This document shows positions 17,764-26,142 of a stretch of 64,000 bases of DNA, piece by piece. How positions within the stretch are numbered: the first letter of the stretch is position 1; each line of letters opens with the position of its first letter. The notes under the pieces were generated by a model. That model made no database searches and was not told where the DNA came from. It worked only from the letters and a program-made list of their open reading frames with translations. The translations under genes and the position numbers were made by a program. Source of the stretch: Candidatus Poribacteria bacterium (lineage in GTDB: Bacteria > Poribacteria > WGA-4E > WGA-3G); the NCBI GenBank assembly GCA_028824685.1, contig JAPPCZ010000010.1, positions 1 to 64,000 of the forward strand, in the 5' to 3' direction.

Positions 17764-19053
17764 TCATAATAATAACGGCTGCGATGTTATCCCAAGCACC
17801 CGCGGCAACCAAAGACTTAAGTCCGGGATATAAGTTACAAGGATTAAGGCTATCAACAACAAACCGATAAACAGCAACACGGACCTATAAAGTAACACAA
17901 CCGATTTATCAAACTTCATGCTTGATATAAACAGATTTAATCCTATTGGTGGTGTGAGATAACCGATTTCAAGATTTGTTAGAACGATTATACCAAGATG
18001 TACTTTGTCAATACCAAATTCTTCGGCGATCGGAATGAGTAATGGAACAACGATGATTATCGCAGAAAAGATGTCCATCAAACATCCAACAATCAGTAGA
18101 AAGATATTAAGCCCAATAAGTGTGATGATTTTGTTTTCTGTAATCGACTGAATCCAATCAAGAACAATGAAAGGAACTTCCAATGTGGTGAGGTAGCCAG
18201 TTAACCCTAAAGCAATGCCGAGGATGATAAGGATTGCGCCAACAAGCAACATGCTTTCTTTGACAAGACGCGGTAATGTTTTCACAGAAATAGATCGATG
18301 GATGTATATTTCTACGATACAGACATATATAACTGTCAATGCTGCAACTTCATCAAGTGTAACAAAACCTGAAAGAATACCACCTAATACCAAAAATGGC
18401 AATATCAATTCCCATTTTGCTTCCCATAAGGTTCGAGCAAAAAGCGACAAGTCAAACGGAGTTGTTTCTGCACGTTTTAAGACGCTCCATCCACTGCAGT
18501 AGCAGCTCAGTATAATGAGAATAAGTATCCCAGGAATAATTCCAGCAAAGAACATTGCGTCAATTGGCACTTGTGCAACAATAGCGTAAAGTACAAGTGG
18601 AATACTCGGAGGGAAGAGGAGACCGATGCTCCCAGAGGCTGTTATCAAACCGAGTGAGAACTTTTCACTATAGGTTTGACGCAGAATCGGATAGACCAAA
18701 CCGCCAAGAGCAATTATGGTTACACCAGATGCCCCCGTAAAAGTCGTAAAGAAAGCACAAGTCCCGAGCACAACCACTGCAATCCCGCCCGGTAGCCAGC
18801 CAACACTTGCACGGGCAAACGCTACCAACCTTTGCGGCGCTTTTCCTTCTGCAATGATAAATCCCGCAAAGGTGAAAAGCGGGATTATCAGGATAGTCGT
18901 ATTCTTTACAAGTTTATTGATGTCAATCAGGATTGTTGAAATCGGTTCACCTGCAGTGGCATATCCAATAATTGATGCGCCACCAAGTAAAACAAAAAGT
19001 GCACCACCGAAAAGTGCGAAAACTACTAATCCGATGCCGATGATTAATCCCAT
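17764..19053 (-). CDS. dctM: TRAP transporter large permease subunit (DctM family)
   Basis: This 429-residue, highly hydrophobic protein (about 12 membrane segments) has the usual length and TRAP DctM hallmarks: SIGLLFPPSIPLVLYAIVAQ, GASGVTIIALGGLVYPILR and a C-terminal TNLEIGYLTPPIGLNLFI motif. It forms the inner-membrane Na+-driven channel for organic-acid uptake together with DctQ and a periplasmic DctP protein (family knowledge). The start shares one base with the dctQ stop (TAATG at 19055-19051). No DctP is present in the window, which is unusual. Nearby LarA-like genes suggest a hydroxy acid as substrate (inference). Confidence 0.93.
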   Translation of the reverse strand: MGLIIGIGLVVFALFGGALFVLLGGASIIGYATAGEPISTILIDINKLVKNTTILIIPLFTFAGFIIAEGKAPQRLVAFARASVGWLPGGIAVVVLGTCAFFTTFTGASGVTIIALGGLVYPILRQTYSEKFSLGLITASGSIGLLFPPSIPLVLYAIVAQVPIDAMFFAGIIPGILILIILSCYCSGWSVLKRAETTPFDLSLFARTLWEAKWELILPFLVLGGILSGFVTLDEVAALTVIYVCIVEIYIHRSISVKTLPRLVKESMLLVGAILIILGIALGLTGYLTTLEVPFIVLDWIQSITENKIITLIGLNIFLLIVGCLMDIFSAIIIVVPLLIPIAEEFGIDKVHLGIIVLTNLEIGYLTPPIGLNLFISSMKFDKSVVLLYRSVLLFIGLLLIALILVTYIPDLSLWLPRVLGITSQPLLL

Positions 19054-19580
19054 TAGTCTGATTCTCCCCTATCATCATCTTGAGGGTTTTCATGTCCAGT
19101 CAAACGGATGCAAATCTGAAGCACCAAGTGAATCCCGATGAGGACAAACCCTATTGGGATAATAGTTTTCGCCCACCAAAGTGGAACAGATCCTATCAGT
19201 GTTGCAGGACTTTTCTGCTCTTCTATCAGAAAGCCAAAACCGAAATATGCTAAAATGCTTACGACAATCAGACTCAGCACATCAATAATATAAGTACTAT
19301 AACGGAGGGCGTTTTTAGGTAAAATTCGGCTCAGCACATCAATGCTAATGTGCCGTCTTTCAGCTGAAGCAAGCGCAGCCCCAAGAAAGCACAACCAGAG
19401 TGTCAAATTCTGAAGCATGATGTGTTTCCACAATGAACTCATCTTGAAGCCGTAACGCAAGACAATTTCAAGCACTGCAAGCCCAATCATCATTGCGACA
19501 ATTAGACATAACAAACCGGTCTCAATTTTACCGAGGAAGGTGTTTATACGTTGTAAATAGTTTCTGAAAGGAGATTCCAT
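19053..19580 (-). CDS. dctQ: TRAP transporter small permease subunit (DctQ family)
   Basis: This 175-residue protein with four membrane segments has DctQ features: a first helix with GLLCLIVAMMIGLAVLEIVLRY, LWLCFLGAALASAERRHISIDVLSRIL in the middle, and the final helix WWAKTIIPIGFVLIGIHLVLQ. It partners with the large subunit encoded immediately downstream with a one-base overlap, so the two are translationally coupled. No clear ribosome site precedes the ATG at 19580, and repeats fill the upstream region. Confidence 0.9.
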   Translation of the reverse strand: MESPFRNYLQRINTFLGKIETGLLCLIVAMMIGLAVLEIVLRYGFKMSSLWKHIMLQNLTLWLCFLGAALASAERRHISIDVLSRILPKNALRYSTYIIDVLSLIVVSILAYFGFGFLIEEQKSPATLIGSVPLWWAKTIIPIGFVLIGIHLVLQICIRLTGHENPQDDDRGESD

Positions 19581-19639
19581 TGGATTTTTACTGTTTTTAC
19601 GAGTTGTGCTAAATAACTACTATAGTTTGGACAATTTTT

Positions 19640-20175
19640 CAAACATGGGTTTATATAAGAAATTGTTTCGCCCTTTATGTCACCAAGCGAACACAACGGA
19701 CAAAACGGTAATCCACTTTGCTCCAGCGGAGCAATATGTTTATAGCCCATTGATGAAACGACATCTCCGCTCCGGGGAATGCCTAAATGGCATTCATACC
19801 GTTGATTTGGCGGAGCGGTATGTGATTCCGACACATAGCACTCCGCATGAAGATTTAGTTATTATTCGGGTAATTTTTCATTATGCATATTCGGAACATT
19901 TTAAGGGATCTTCAGTTCCGTAGGAACGCTATGTTTATAGCAGCGCGGACGACCTCATCCCCTTAGTCCCGTAGGGACGATATGTTTATTTTTTATGCCG
20001 TTCCTACGGAACTCAAGAGGTGCGTTTATTTCGTGTTTCTATAAACATTGCGTCCCTAACGGGACTAAGGAAAATACCGGATTTATTTTTTAATCTTCAT
20101 ACGGGACTAAGGAAATTACCCAAATATTTATTTAATCTTCATTAGGGACGATATGTTATGTTACAATATCCGATA
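19640..20175. repeat. Cluster of GTCCCGTAGGGACG-type and AATGCC/GGCATT repeats
   Basis: This 640-base gene-free space upstream of dctQ holds at least five versions of a unit with consensus TTAGTCCCGTAGGGACGATATGTTTATAG: near 19912 (AGTTCCGTAGGAACGCTATG), 19963, 19998 and 20046 (both inverted), and a fragment at 20147. It also holds a stem GGGGAATGCC-TAAAT-GGCATTC at 19777-19802. Each unit contains a short self-complementary core (GTCCCGTAGGGAC, GTTCCGTAGGAAC). No gene is supported; open frames here run through the repeats. Confidence 0.65.
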
Positions 20176-20218
20176 TTTGTGAAAATAGCAAAAACAGTTA
20201 ATTAACGGGCACAAGTCG

Positions 20219-21478
20219 TTATTTTTCTTCTGCTAATACCTGGATTCCTGCTGAAGGTAACACTGCAACTTTCGCTTTTGCTGGAAGTTTTTCAGCAAAT
20301 AGTTGAATCAGTTGTTCCAAGTCACGAAAGAGGAGGGCACCTGAGTGCTTTTTGTAAAAATCGTCTACCATAAAATGCTCCGACCAGACGTGCAGTTGGT
20401 CAATGTTTCCGAGTTTGGGTTCGGGGAGTTCAGGTGGGATTCTTTCAGCTCTCTGTTCAAGAAAGCGGACATAATCAACTTGATCAAACAATCCGTGGTA
20501 GCAGATACCATCACTTGCAGGATTAAGTGCCAATTTATATGCCTTCTCAAAGTAGGCGTTTGCCCACAACGCTTTTCCTGTTTGGATAGGGTCGCTATCA
20601 AGTGGATAACAATTTAGAACGACCAAATCGGTTTCTTTTCGGGATTGCAACGGTATCTCGGTGCCGTAGGTTTCTAATGCGAAATGCGCACCAATCCGAT
20701 GTGCCTGCACAAAGTCTCCGACAAACAAACCGCAAATCTCACGCCGAGAATTAAGCACAACATTTGCGATTACATCAAGACCGATGACGTTGGCAACTTC
20801 TTCGGCAAAATCACGATGATCGGGTGTGCTGCTCTTTCTTTCAATGACAGCATGTCCCCGACTCGGTGAAAAGGAGTGAAAATAAAACATTGTAGCGAAT
20901 CCAGAGACACCGGGAACAATCAGCTTTGCACCGCCGCCAAACCCTACGGAACCGTGCGGATAAATTCCACCCAAGCAGATCTTGAAATCTGCATCTGCAA
21001 CAACGCTGTTGATATAGATAGGCATGCCATTTTTGAGACTTCCATATCCCCGCAGGTCACCGCTCATAAAGTTATGACTTGTTACTGCATATTCTGCTGC
21101 GATGTCAGCACCGACTTTTTTCGATGCTTCTTCGTCGGTGAGAGGTCTGTGCGAGCCACCGCCTACGACAAATCGGATTTCTGATTTCGCGATACCTGCT
21201 GAGGTAAGTTCACGTAGTAGAAACGGAATAACTTCTGCTGCAGGAGTAGGACGACTCAGGTCATCAACGACTATAGCAGCACTCTTTTTGCCTTTCGCAA
21301 GTTCAGCAATACGTGGTGTGCCGATTGGTTCAGCAAATGCGCGTTCCATCTGCTCGTAGGAAAGTGTGGGTGCGTCCTTTGGTCCTAACATTTCTACTTC
21401 CCATCCCGTTGGAAAATTCAGTGTCAGCTCTTCATCGCCATACCAAGCACGGGAGTGGACTGTTGCAGTGTTGTTCAT
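20219..21478 (-). CDS. LarA-like nickel-pincer-type racemase family protein, copy 1
   Basis: This 419-residue protein of the lactate racemase LarA (DUF2088) family carries VGGGSHRPLT (His110), and PHGSVGFGGGAKLIVPG with His175 and Lys185 spaced ten residues apart. In characterised LarA the corresponding His108, His174 and Lys184 act in catalysis and hold the nickel-pincer cofactor. Homologues racemise or epimerise various 2-hydroxy acids, so the substrate is open. GGAGGACAA precedes the ATG at 21478. A closely related copy is at 22495-23754, and a TRAP organic-acid transporter lies downstream. The cofactor-making genes larB, larC and larE are not in the window. Confidence 0.88.
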   Translation of the reverse strand: MNNTATVHSRAWYGDEELTLNFPTGWEVEMLGPKDAPTLSYEQMERAFAEPIGTPRIAELAKGKKSAAIVVDDLSRPTPAAEVIPFLLRELTSAGIAKSEIRFVVGGGSHRPLTDEEASKKVGADIAAEYAVTSHNFMSGDLRGYGSLKNGMPIYINSVVADADFKICLGGIYPHGSVGFGGGAKLIVPGVSGFATMFYFHSFSPSRGHAVIERKSSTPDHRDFAEEVANVIGLDVIANVVLNSRREICGLFVGDFVQAHRIGAHFALETYGTEIPLQSRKETDLVVLNCYPLDSDPIQTGKALWANAYFEKAYKLALNPASDGICYHGLFDQVDYVRFLEQRAERIPPELPEPKLGNIDQLHVWSEHFMVDDFYKKHSGALLFRDLEQLIQLFAEKLPAKAKVAVLPSAGIQVLAEEK

Positions 21479-21645
21479 GGTTGTCCTCCATTTCTAAATC
21501 TGGAATCCAAAAAGATGTGTCTTATTCTATCAAAATATTAACCTGTGTCAAGATATTTGTGTTCCGGGTGTGGCGTTTTAAGATTTTAGTAAAACCAGCA
21601 ATTATATGAACTCGGTGGATTTGATTTCCCACCAAATATGAAACG

Positions 21646-22338
21646 CTATTCAGCACCCCAATCATGAGTTTTCGTTCCACCAAAGTAAGGGACTGCATGA
21701 CCGTTTTCTATCATTTTCGTTCCAACATCAATATACGCTTCGTCGTTGAAAAGTATGATATCTGCTAAAGGGTCACCATATTTCGAGTCATAGTAAACTC
21801 TCAGTGCGAATCCTATGGTTTCTCTATGTTTGTTGTATTTAAGGAATAATCCCTGCAGAAACTTTCGTGCTGTAGCAGCTCGTTCTTTTTCTCTGTTTCG
21901 TGATTCTATCGAACGACCTTGTGCAGCTGGTATTCTCTCTGGCGCATCTATCCCTGCTATTCTTATTTTTGTTACAGCGAAAATTCCATCTTTTCTACAT
22001 TCAATACCTAACCAGAGATCATTATCAAAAACTATTCCAGAATCACATTCAGGGTATATTCTCACAGATACACCGTGAAATTCACCACTGATTGTACGCC
22101 CAATCGTGTCTCCATCGTAGATGTGATCAACATCTACGATTGTTCCGTAGTAGAGTTTCTCTCTAATTTTACCCTCTTCGCGAAGCAACGCAAATAGTGG
22201 CATCAGAGGATTGTCAATTGATTGAAGTGTCGTTGAATTTAGTTGATTCGCCGTTGGTGAAACGACATCCATTTCATTGCATCCGATAGACATTATTGCT
22301 ATCAGGATAATGAATATTCGCAATGCTTTATTTTGCAA
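21646..22338 (-). CDS. Thermonuclease-like (SNase) lipoprotein
   Basis: This 230-residue protein begins with a lipoprotein signal peptide, hydrophobic to ...IMSIGC with Cys at about 20. The SNase fold follows: DVDHIYDGDTIGRTI, then VTKIRIAGIDAPERIPAAQGR with the Arg, Asp and Glu expected in the active site, and a GHAVPYFGG end. The second catalytic arginine, usually in YGRxLA, is replaced: the matching segment reads KYGDPLADIILF. Activity on nucleic acid is therefore uncertain. It sits between the two LarA-like genes without obvious functional link. A GAGG-type site precedes the start. Confidence 0.85.
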   Translation of the reverse strand: MQNKALRIFIILIAIMSIGCNEMDVVSPTANQLNSTTLQSIDNPLMPLFALLREEGKIREKLYYGTIVDVDHIYDGDTIGRTISGEFHGVSVRIYPECDSGIVFDNDLWLGIECRKDGIFAVTKIRIAGIDAPERIPAAQGRSIESRNREKERAATARKFLQGLFLKYNKHRETIGFALRVYYDSKYGDPLADIILFNDEAYIDVGTKMIENGHAVPYFGGTKTHDWGAE

Positions 22339-22494
22339 TTTTCCTCCTTACTCACGTGCACTGCATAACTCACCAATACCTTGTCGCGTCGTTCGTCGTG
22401 TAGTTTTAATGGGATTCCAACTTTAAATGCTTAATCTTCATGAAACCGCACCTACCGAGGGAGTTCATATATTTCAAGATTTACTACTATGGGA

Positions 22495-23754
22495 TTAATT
22501 GGAGGTTAATACCTGAATTCCAGCCACAGGTAAAACAGCGACTTTAGCACGGGCGGGAAGTTCATCAGTTAACAATTGAATTAACTGATCTAAGTCACGG
22601 AAGAGAAGCGAGGAAGGATACTCCTTGTAGAAATCATCTCTATCAAAATGCTCGGACCAAACATGTAGTTGAGATCGTCTCCCAAGTTTTAGTACAGGTG
22701 ATGGTTTAGAGGGTATGTGTTCTGCTTTCTGCTGGAGATACTGTGGATAATCAAGTCTGTCAAACAGACCGTGAAAGCAAGTGCCATCAGTTGCGGGGTA
22801 GAGGGCTATAGTATAGGCATCTTCAAAATAGGAAAAAGCCGCAAGTGCTTTATCAAGTTGAATTGCATCAGCATCAAGCGGGTAGCAGTTAATCACAACA
22901 AGATCGCTTTCCGTTCGCGTTGATTCCGATATTTCCGTTTTGTAGATATCCTTAGCAAAATGTGCGCCTTTACGGTGTGCTTTAATGAAATCTCCAACAA
23001 ACAACCCACAAATTTCACGGCGGCTATTAAGGACAACATTCGCAATGGCGTCAAGACCAAGAACAGCGGCTGCCATCTCAATAGTATCGCGACGATCCGG
23101 TTCATCGCTTTGTCCCTCAATCACTGCGGGACCTCGTCCTTCTGGGAAGGTATGGAAATAGTACATAGAGGAAAATCCAGCGGTACCGGGAACAATAAGT
23201 TTCGCGCCACCACTAAAACCGACTGAACTGTGAGGGTAAATACCTCCAAGACAAATTTTAAAGTCAGCATCTGCAACAGTCCGATTGATATAGACAGGTG
23301 TGCCGTTTTCAAGGTGTCCCAACGCACGAAGATCACTACTCAGGAAATTATGGTTGGTAATCTCATATTCTGCTGCGATGTCAGCGCCAACTTTCTTTGC
23401 CATCTCTTCTTCGGAAATGGGACGGTGCGCGCCTACACCAACTACGAATCGAATTTCTGATTTTGGTACACCTGCTGCGAAAAGTTCGCGCAGCAGAAAT
23501 GGAATAACTTTAAATGCAGGAGTAGGACGGCTTAGGTCATCAACGATAATGGCAGCGCTCTTTTTACCTTTCGCGAGTTCAGCGATGCGTTTTGTACCGA
23601 TTGGTTCTGCGAATGCTTGTTCAATTTGCGCGTCAGAAAGTGATAGTGCGTCCGTAGGGTTTAGCATCTCCACTTCCCAGTTGGTTGGAAAATTCAGCGT
23701 CAGTTCGTTATCTCCGTGCCAAGCACCGGAGCGAACTGTAGCAACGTTGCCCAT
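22495..23754 (-). CDS. LarA-like nickel-pincer-type racemase family protein, copy 2
   Basis: This 419-residue paralogue of the protein at 20219-21478 has identical length and the same active-site layout: VGVGAHRPIS, then PHSSVGFSGGAKLIVPG. It starts 11 bases after the stop of pyrG with GGGAGAGGA upstream, so it is probably the last gene of the unit symporter-kdsB-pyrG-larA2, while copy 1 stands separately. Two same-length copies with many substitutions suggest different hydroxy-acid substrates (inference). Confidence 0.88.
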   Translation of the reverse strand: MGNVATVRSGAWHGDNELTLNFPTNWEVEMLNPTDALSLSDAQIEQAFAEPIGTKRIAELAKGKKSAAIIVDDLSRPTPAFKVIPFLLRELFAAGVPKSEIRFVVGVGAHRPISEEEMAKKVGADIAAEYEITNHNFLSSDLRALGHLENGTPVYINRTVADADFKICLGGIYPHSSVGFSGGAKLIVPGTAGFSSMYYFHTFPEGRGPAVIEGQSDEPDRRDTIEMAAAVLGLDAIANVVLNSRREICGLFVGDFIKAHRKGAHFAKDIYKTEISESTRTESDLVVINCYPLDADAIQLDKALAAFSYFEDAYTIALYPATDGTCFHGLFDRLDYPQYLQQKAEHIPSKPSPVLKLGRRSQLHVWSEHFDRDDFYKEYPSSLLFRDLDQLIQLLTDELPARAKVAVLPVAGIQVLTSN

Positions 23755-23765
23755 GATTCCTCTCC

Positions 23766-25379
23766 CTAATCATTTTTTGCCTGTTGATATGATAATACCG
23801 CTGCAATAAATTCACGGAATAGCGGGTGTGGGTCAAGAGGTTTGGATTGAAATTCAGGATGGAATTGTGAACCGACCATCCATGGATGATCCGCTACCTC
23901 TGCAATTTCGACGAGATTTCCATCAGGTGACACCCCACTGAAGCTGAGTCCCGCGTCTTTTAATTGTGTGCGGAAACCGTTATTCAATTCATAGCGATGC
24001 CTATGCCGTTCTAAAATAATAGGTTGCTGATACGCTTCATAACTCTTGGTATCTTCTTTGAGAACACACGGATAATGTCCGAGCCGCATTGTTGCTCCTT
24101 TATCGGCTATTGAACGTTGTTCTAACATCAAATCTATGACAGGGTGCGGAGTTTTCTCATCAACCTCTGTGCTGTTGGCGTTTTTTAAGTTTGCAACGTG
24201 CCGTGCAAATTCAATCACGAGGCACTGCATGCCGAGACATAACCCAAAATAAGGGATACGATTTTCACGTGCATATTTAACCGCAGTTATCATTCCTTCA
24301 ATGCCACGATCACCGAATCCACCAGGCACTAAAATCCCGTTAATGTTTTCAAACAATTCATCAAGATTGGGATGATCCGTCAACGACTCAGCTTCTATCC
24401 ATTCAATATGGACCTCTGCTTCATTGGCAATGCCACCATGTTTAATAGCCTCTTGGACACTGATATAGGCATCATTCCCTGTAGTATATTTTCCTACAAT
24501 AGCGATGTTAGTCGTGTGCTTAGGATTTTTAAGTCTTTCCACCATGGCTATCCATTCGGCATCTAATGTTGCGCGTCGCTCAAGACCTAATTTTTTGGCA
24601 ACGAGATGCCCCATACCCTGTTCTTCAAAATTGAGTGGGATTTCATCAACGCATTTTGTATCTAAACCTTCCAGAATAAAATCTTCACTGATACCACAAA
24701 GGAGCGCAATCTTTCTGCGTACACCTTCCTCAATGTGTTGACTCGTGCGGCATAACAACAAATCAGGATGGATACCTAACTCTTGGAGTTTCCTAATGCT
24801 GTGTTGAGTAGGTTTACTTTTGCTTTCCCCGCTGGGTAAGGTGTAGATCAGCGAAACGTGGAGGAATAGAGTATTTTCGCGCCCGACCTCAACAGCCATT
24901 TGTCGGATAGCTTCAACAAACGGAGGTGTTTCAAAATCCCCAATAGTACCACCGATTTCCGTAATGACGATGTCAACATCGCTGTCTTTTCCAATCTGAT
25001 AGATACGGCGTTTGATTTCATCCGTAATATGTGGAATCAGTTGAACCGTTTGTCCGAGATAATCACCACGCCGTTCTTTCTCAATTACTTCCTTATAAAC
25101 AGAACCAGTGGTAAAGTTAGAATGTTGATTCAGGTCAACACCGAGAAAACGTTCATAATTTCCTAAGTCTAAGTCTGTTTCAGCACCATCATGCGTTACA
25201 AAAACTTCACCGTGTTGGAAGGGATTCATTACCCCCGCATCAACATTCAGATATGGATCAATTTTTACGACATTCACTTTGAAGCCACGATTAATGAGCA
25301 ATCTGCCTAATGCTGCGGTTGTAATTCCTTTGCCTATTCCTGATATAACGCCGCCTGTTACGAAGATATATTTTGTCAT
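23766..25379 (-). CDS. pyrG: CTP synthase
   Basis: This 537-residue protein of standard length has an N-terminal synthetase domain beginning KYIFVTGGVISGIGKGITTAALGRLL with the P-loop-like motif, DPYLNVDAGVMNPFQHGEVFV, and the UTP/CTP site SKPTQHSIRKLQELGI. A C-terminal class I glutamine amidotransferase follows with GGFGDRG, the nucleophile motif LCLGMQC and HPEFQSKP. It makes CTP from UTP, ATP and glutamine. It starts 10 bases after the kdsB stop; KdsB consumes CTP, so the pairing is functionally sensible. An AAGGGAAG ribosome site is present. Confidence 0.97.
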   Translation of the reverse strand: MTKYIFVTGGVISGIGKGITTAALGRLLINRGFKVNVVKIDPYLNVDAGVMNPFQHGEVFVTHDGAETDLDLGNYERFLGVDLNQHSNFTTGSVYKEVIEKERRGDYLGQTVQLIPHITDEIKRRIYQIGKDSDVDIVITEIGGTIGDFETPPFVEAIRQMAVEVGRENTLFLHVSLIYTLPSGESKSKPTQHSIRKLQELGIHPDLLLCRTSQHIEEGVRRKIALLCGISEDFILEGLDTKCVDEIPLNFEEQGMGHLVAKKLGLERRATLDAEWIAMVERLKNPKHTTNIAIVGKYTTGNDAYISVQEAIKHGGIANEAEVHIEWIEAESLTDHPNLDELFENINGILVPGGFGDRGIEGMITAVKYARENRIPYFGLCLGMQCLVIEFARHVANLKNANSTEVDEKTPHPVIDLMLEQRSIADKGATMRLGHYPCVLKEDTKSYEAYQQPIILERHRHRYELNNGFRTQLKDAGLSFSGVSPDGNLVEIAEVADHPWMVGSQFHPEFQSKPLDPHPLFREFIAAVLSYQQAKND

Positions 25380-25389
25380 TTTCTTCCCT

Positions 25390-26142
25390 TCAAAAATGAG
25401 GGCCTCCCTTTTCTAAAATCTGTTTTACCCGTTCTAAGTCTGCAGGTACATCAACTCCTATAAGAGGTATGTCGGTTTCAACAACATGGATAGGAACGCC
25501 GTGTTCTAAAAAACGTAACTGTTCTAAACCCTCAGCAATCTCATAAGGGGTGCGCTTCCAAGATGTGAAAGCGAGTAGTTGCTCTTTTCTAAAGGCATAT
25601 AATCCGATATGCTTATATACTAAAGCATCTTCATCAAAATTATGCTGCTTGTTTGCAGGTGTACTGGGAATAGAACCTCTTGAAAAGTACAACGCATCGC
25701 CTTCAAGATTAGTAACAACTTTAACAACGTTCGGGTTGTGAAAATCCTCTATAGTGTGAATTCGTTCTTTTAATGTGCTGACTTGTACAGAATGTCTTTC
25801 AATGAAAGGCTGCAGCATCATATCTATCTGTTGGGACTCAAGTAAAGGCTCATCACCTTGTATATTAACAATAACATCACATGTCAATTTTTCCGCCACG
25901 ACTGAGACTCGGTCAGTTCCAGTAGCACATTCTCCTGTCATCTGAACGTTTCCACTAAAACCTTTAACAGCATCATAAATACGTCGGTCATCTGTAGCGA
26001 CAATAACTTGACTTAGCATTTTTGACTTACAAGCACGTTCGTATACATGCTGTATCATCGGTCTTCCCAGAATATCTGCTAACGCTTTTCCTTCAAAACG
26101 GCTTGAGGCATAGCGGGCTGGAATAATTCCTACACTTTTCAA
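25390..26142 (-). CDS. kdsB: 3-deoxy-manno-octulosonate cytidylyltransferase (CMP-Kdo synthetase)
   Basis: This 250-residue protein shows KdsB motifs: IIPARYASSRFEGKALADILGRPMI at the N-terminus (nucleotide binding), VIVNIQGDEPLL in the core, and a C-terminal EGLEQLRFLEHG segment. It activates Kdo with CTP for lipid A-core synthesis, so the cell should have a Gram-negative outer membrane with Kdo. Its start overlaps the end of the upstream symporter by four bases and pyrG follows by 10 bases, giving an operon. Confidence 0.96.
   Translation of the reverse strand: MKSVGIIPARYASSRFEGKALADILGRPMIQHVYERACKSKMLSQVIVATDDRRIYDAVKGFSGNVQMTGECATGTDRVSVVAEKLTCDVIVNIQGDEPLLESQQIDMMLQPFIERHSVQVSTLKERIHTIEDFHNPNVVKVVTNLEGDALYFSRGSIPSTPANKQHNFDEDALVYKHIGLYAFRKEQLLAFTSWKRTPYEIAEGLEQLRFLEHGVPIHVVETDIPLIGVDVPADLERVKQILEKGGPHF

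Noticed and set aside
19606..19923. Open frames upstream of dctQ on both strands
   Set aside because: They translate short palindromic repeats; no ribosome site or conserved pattern.
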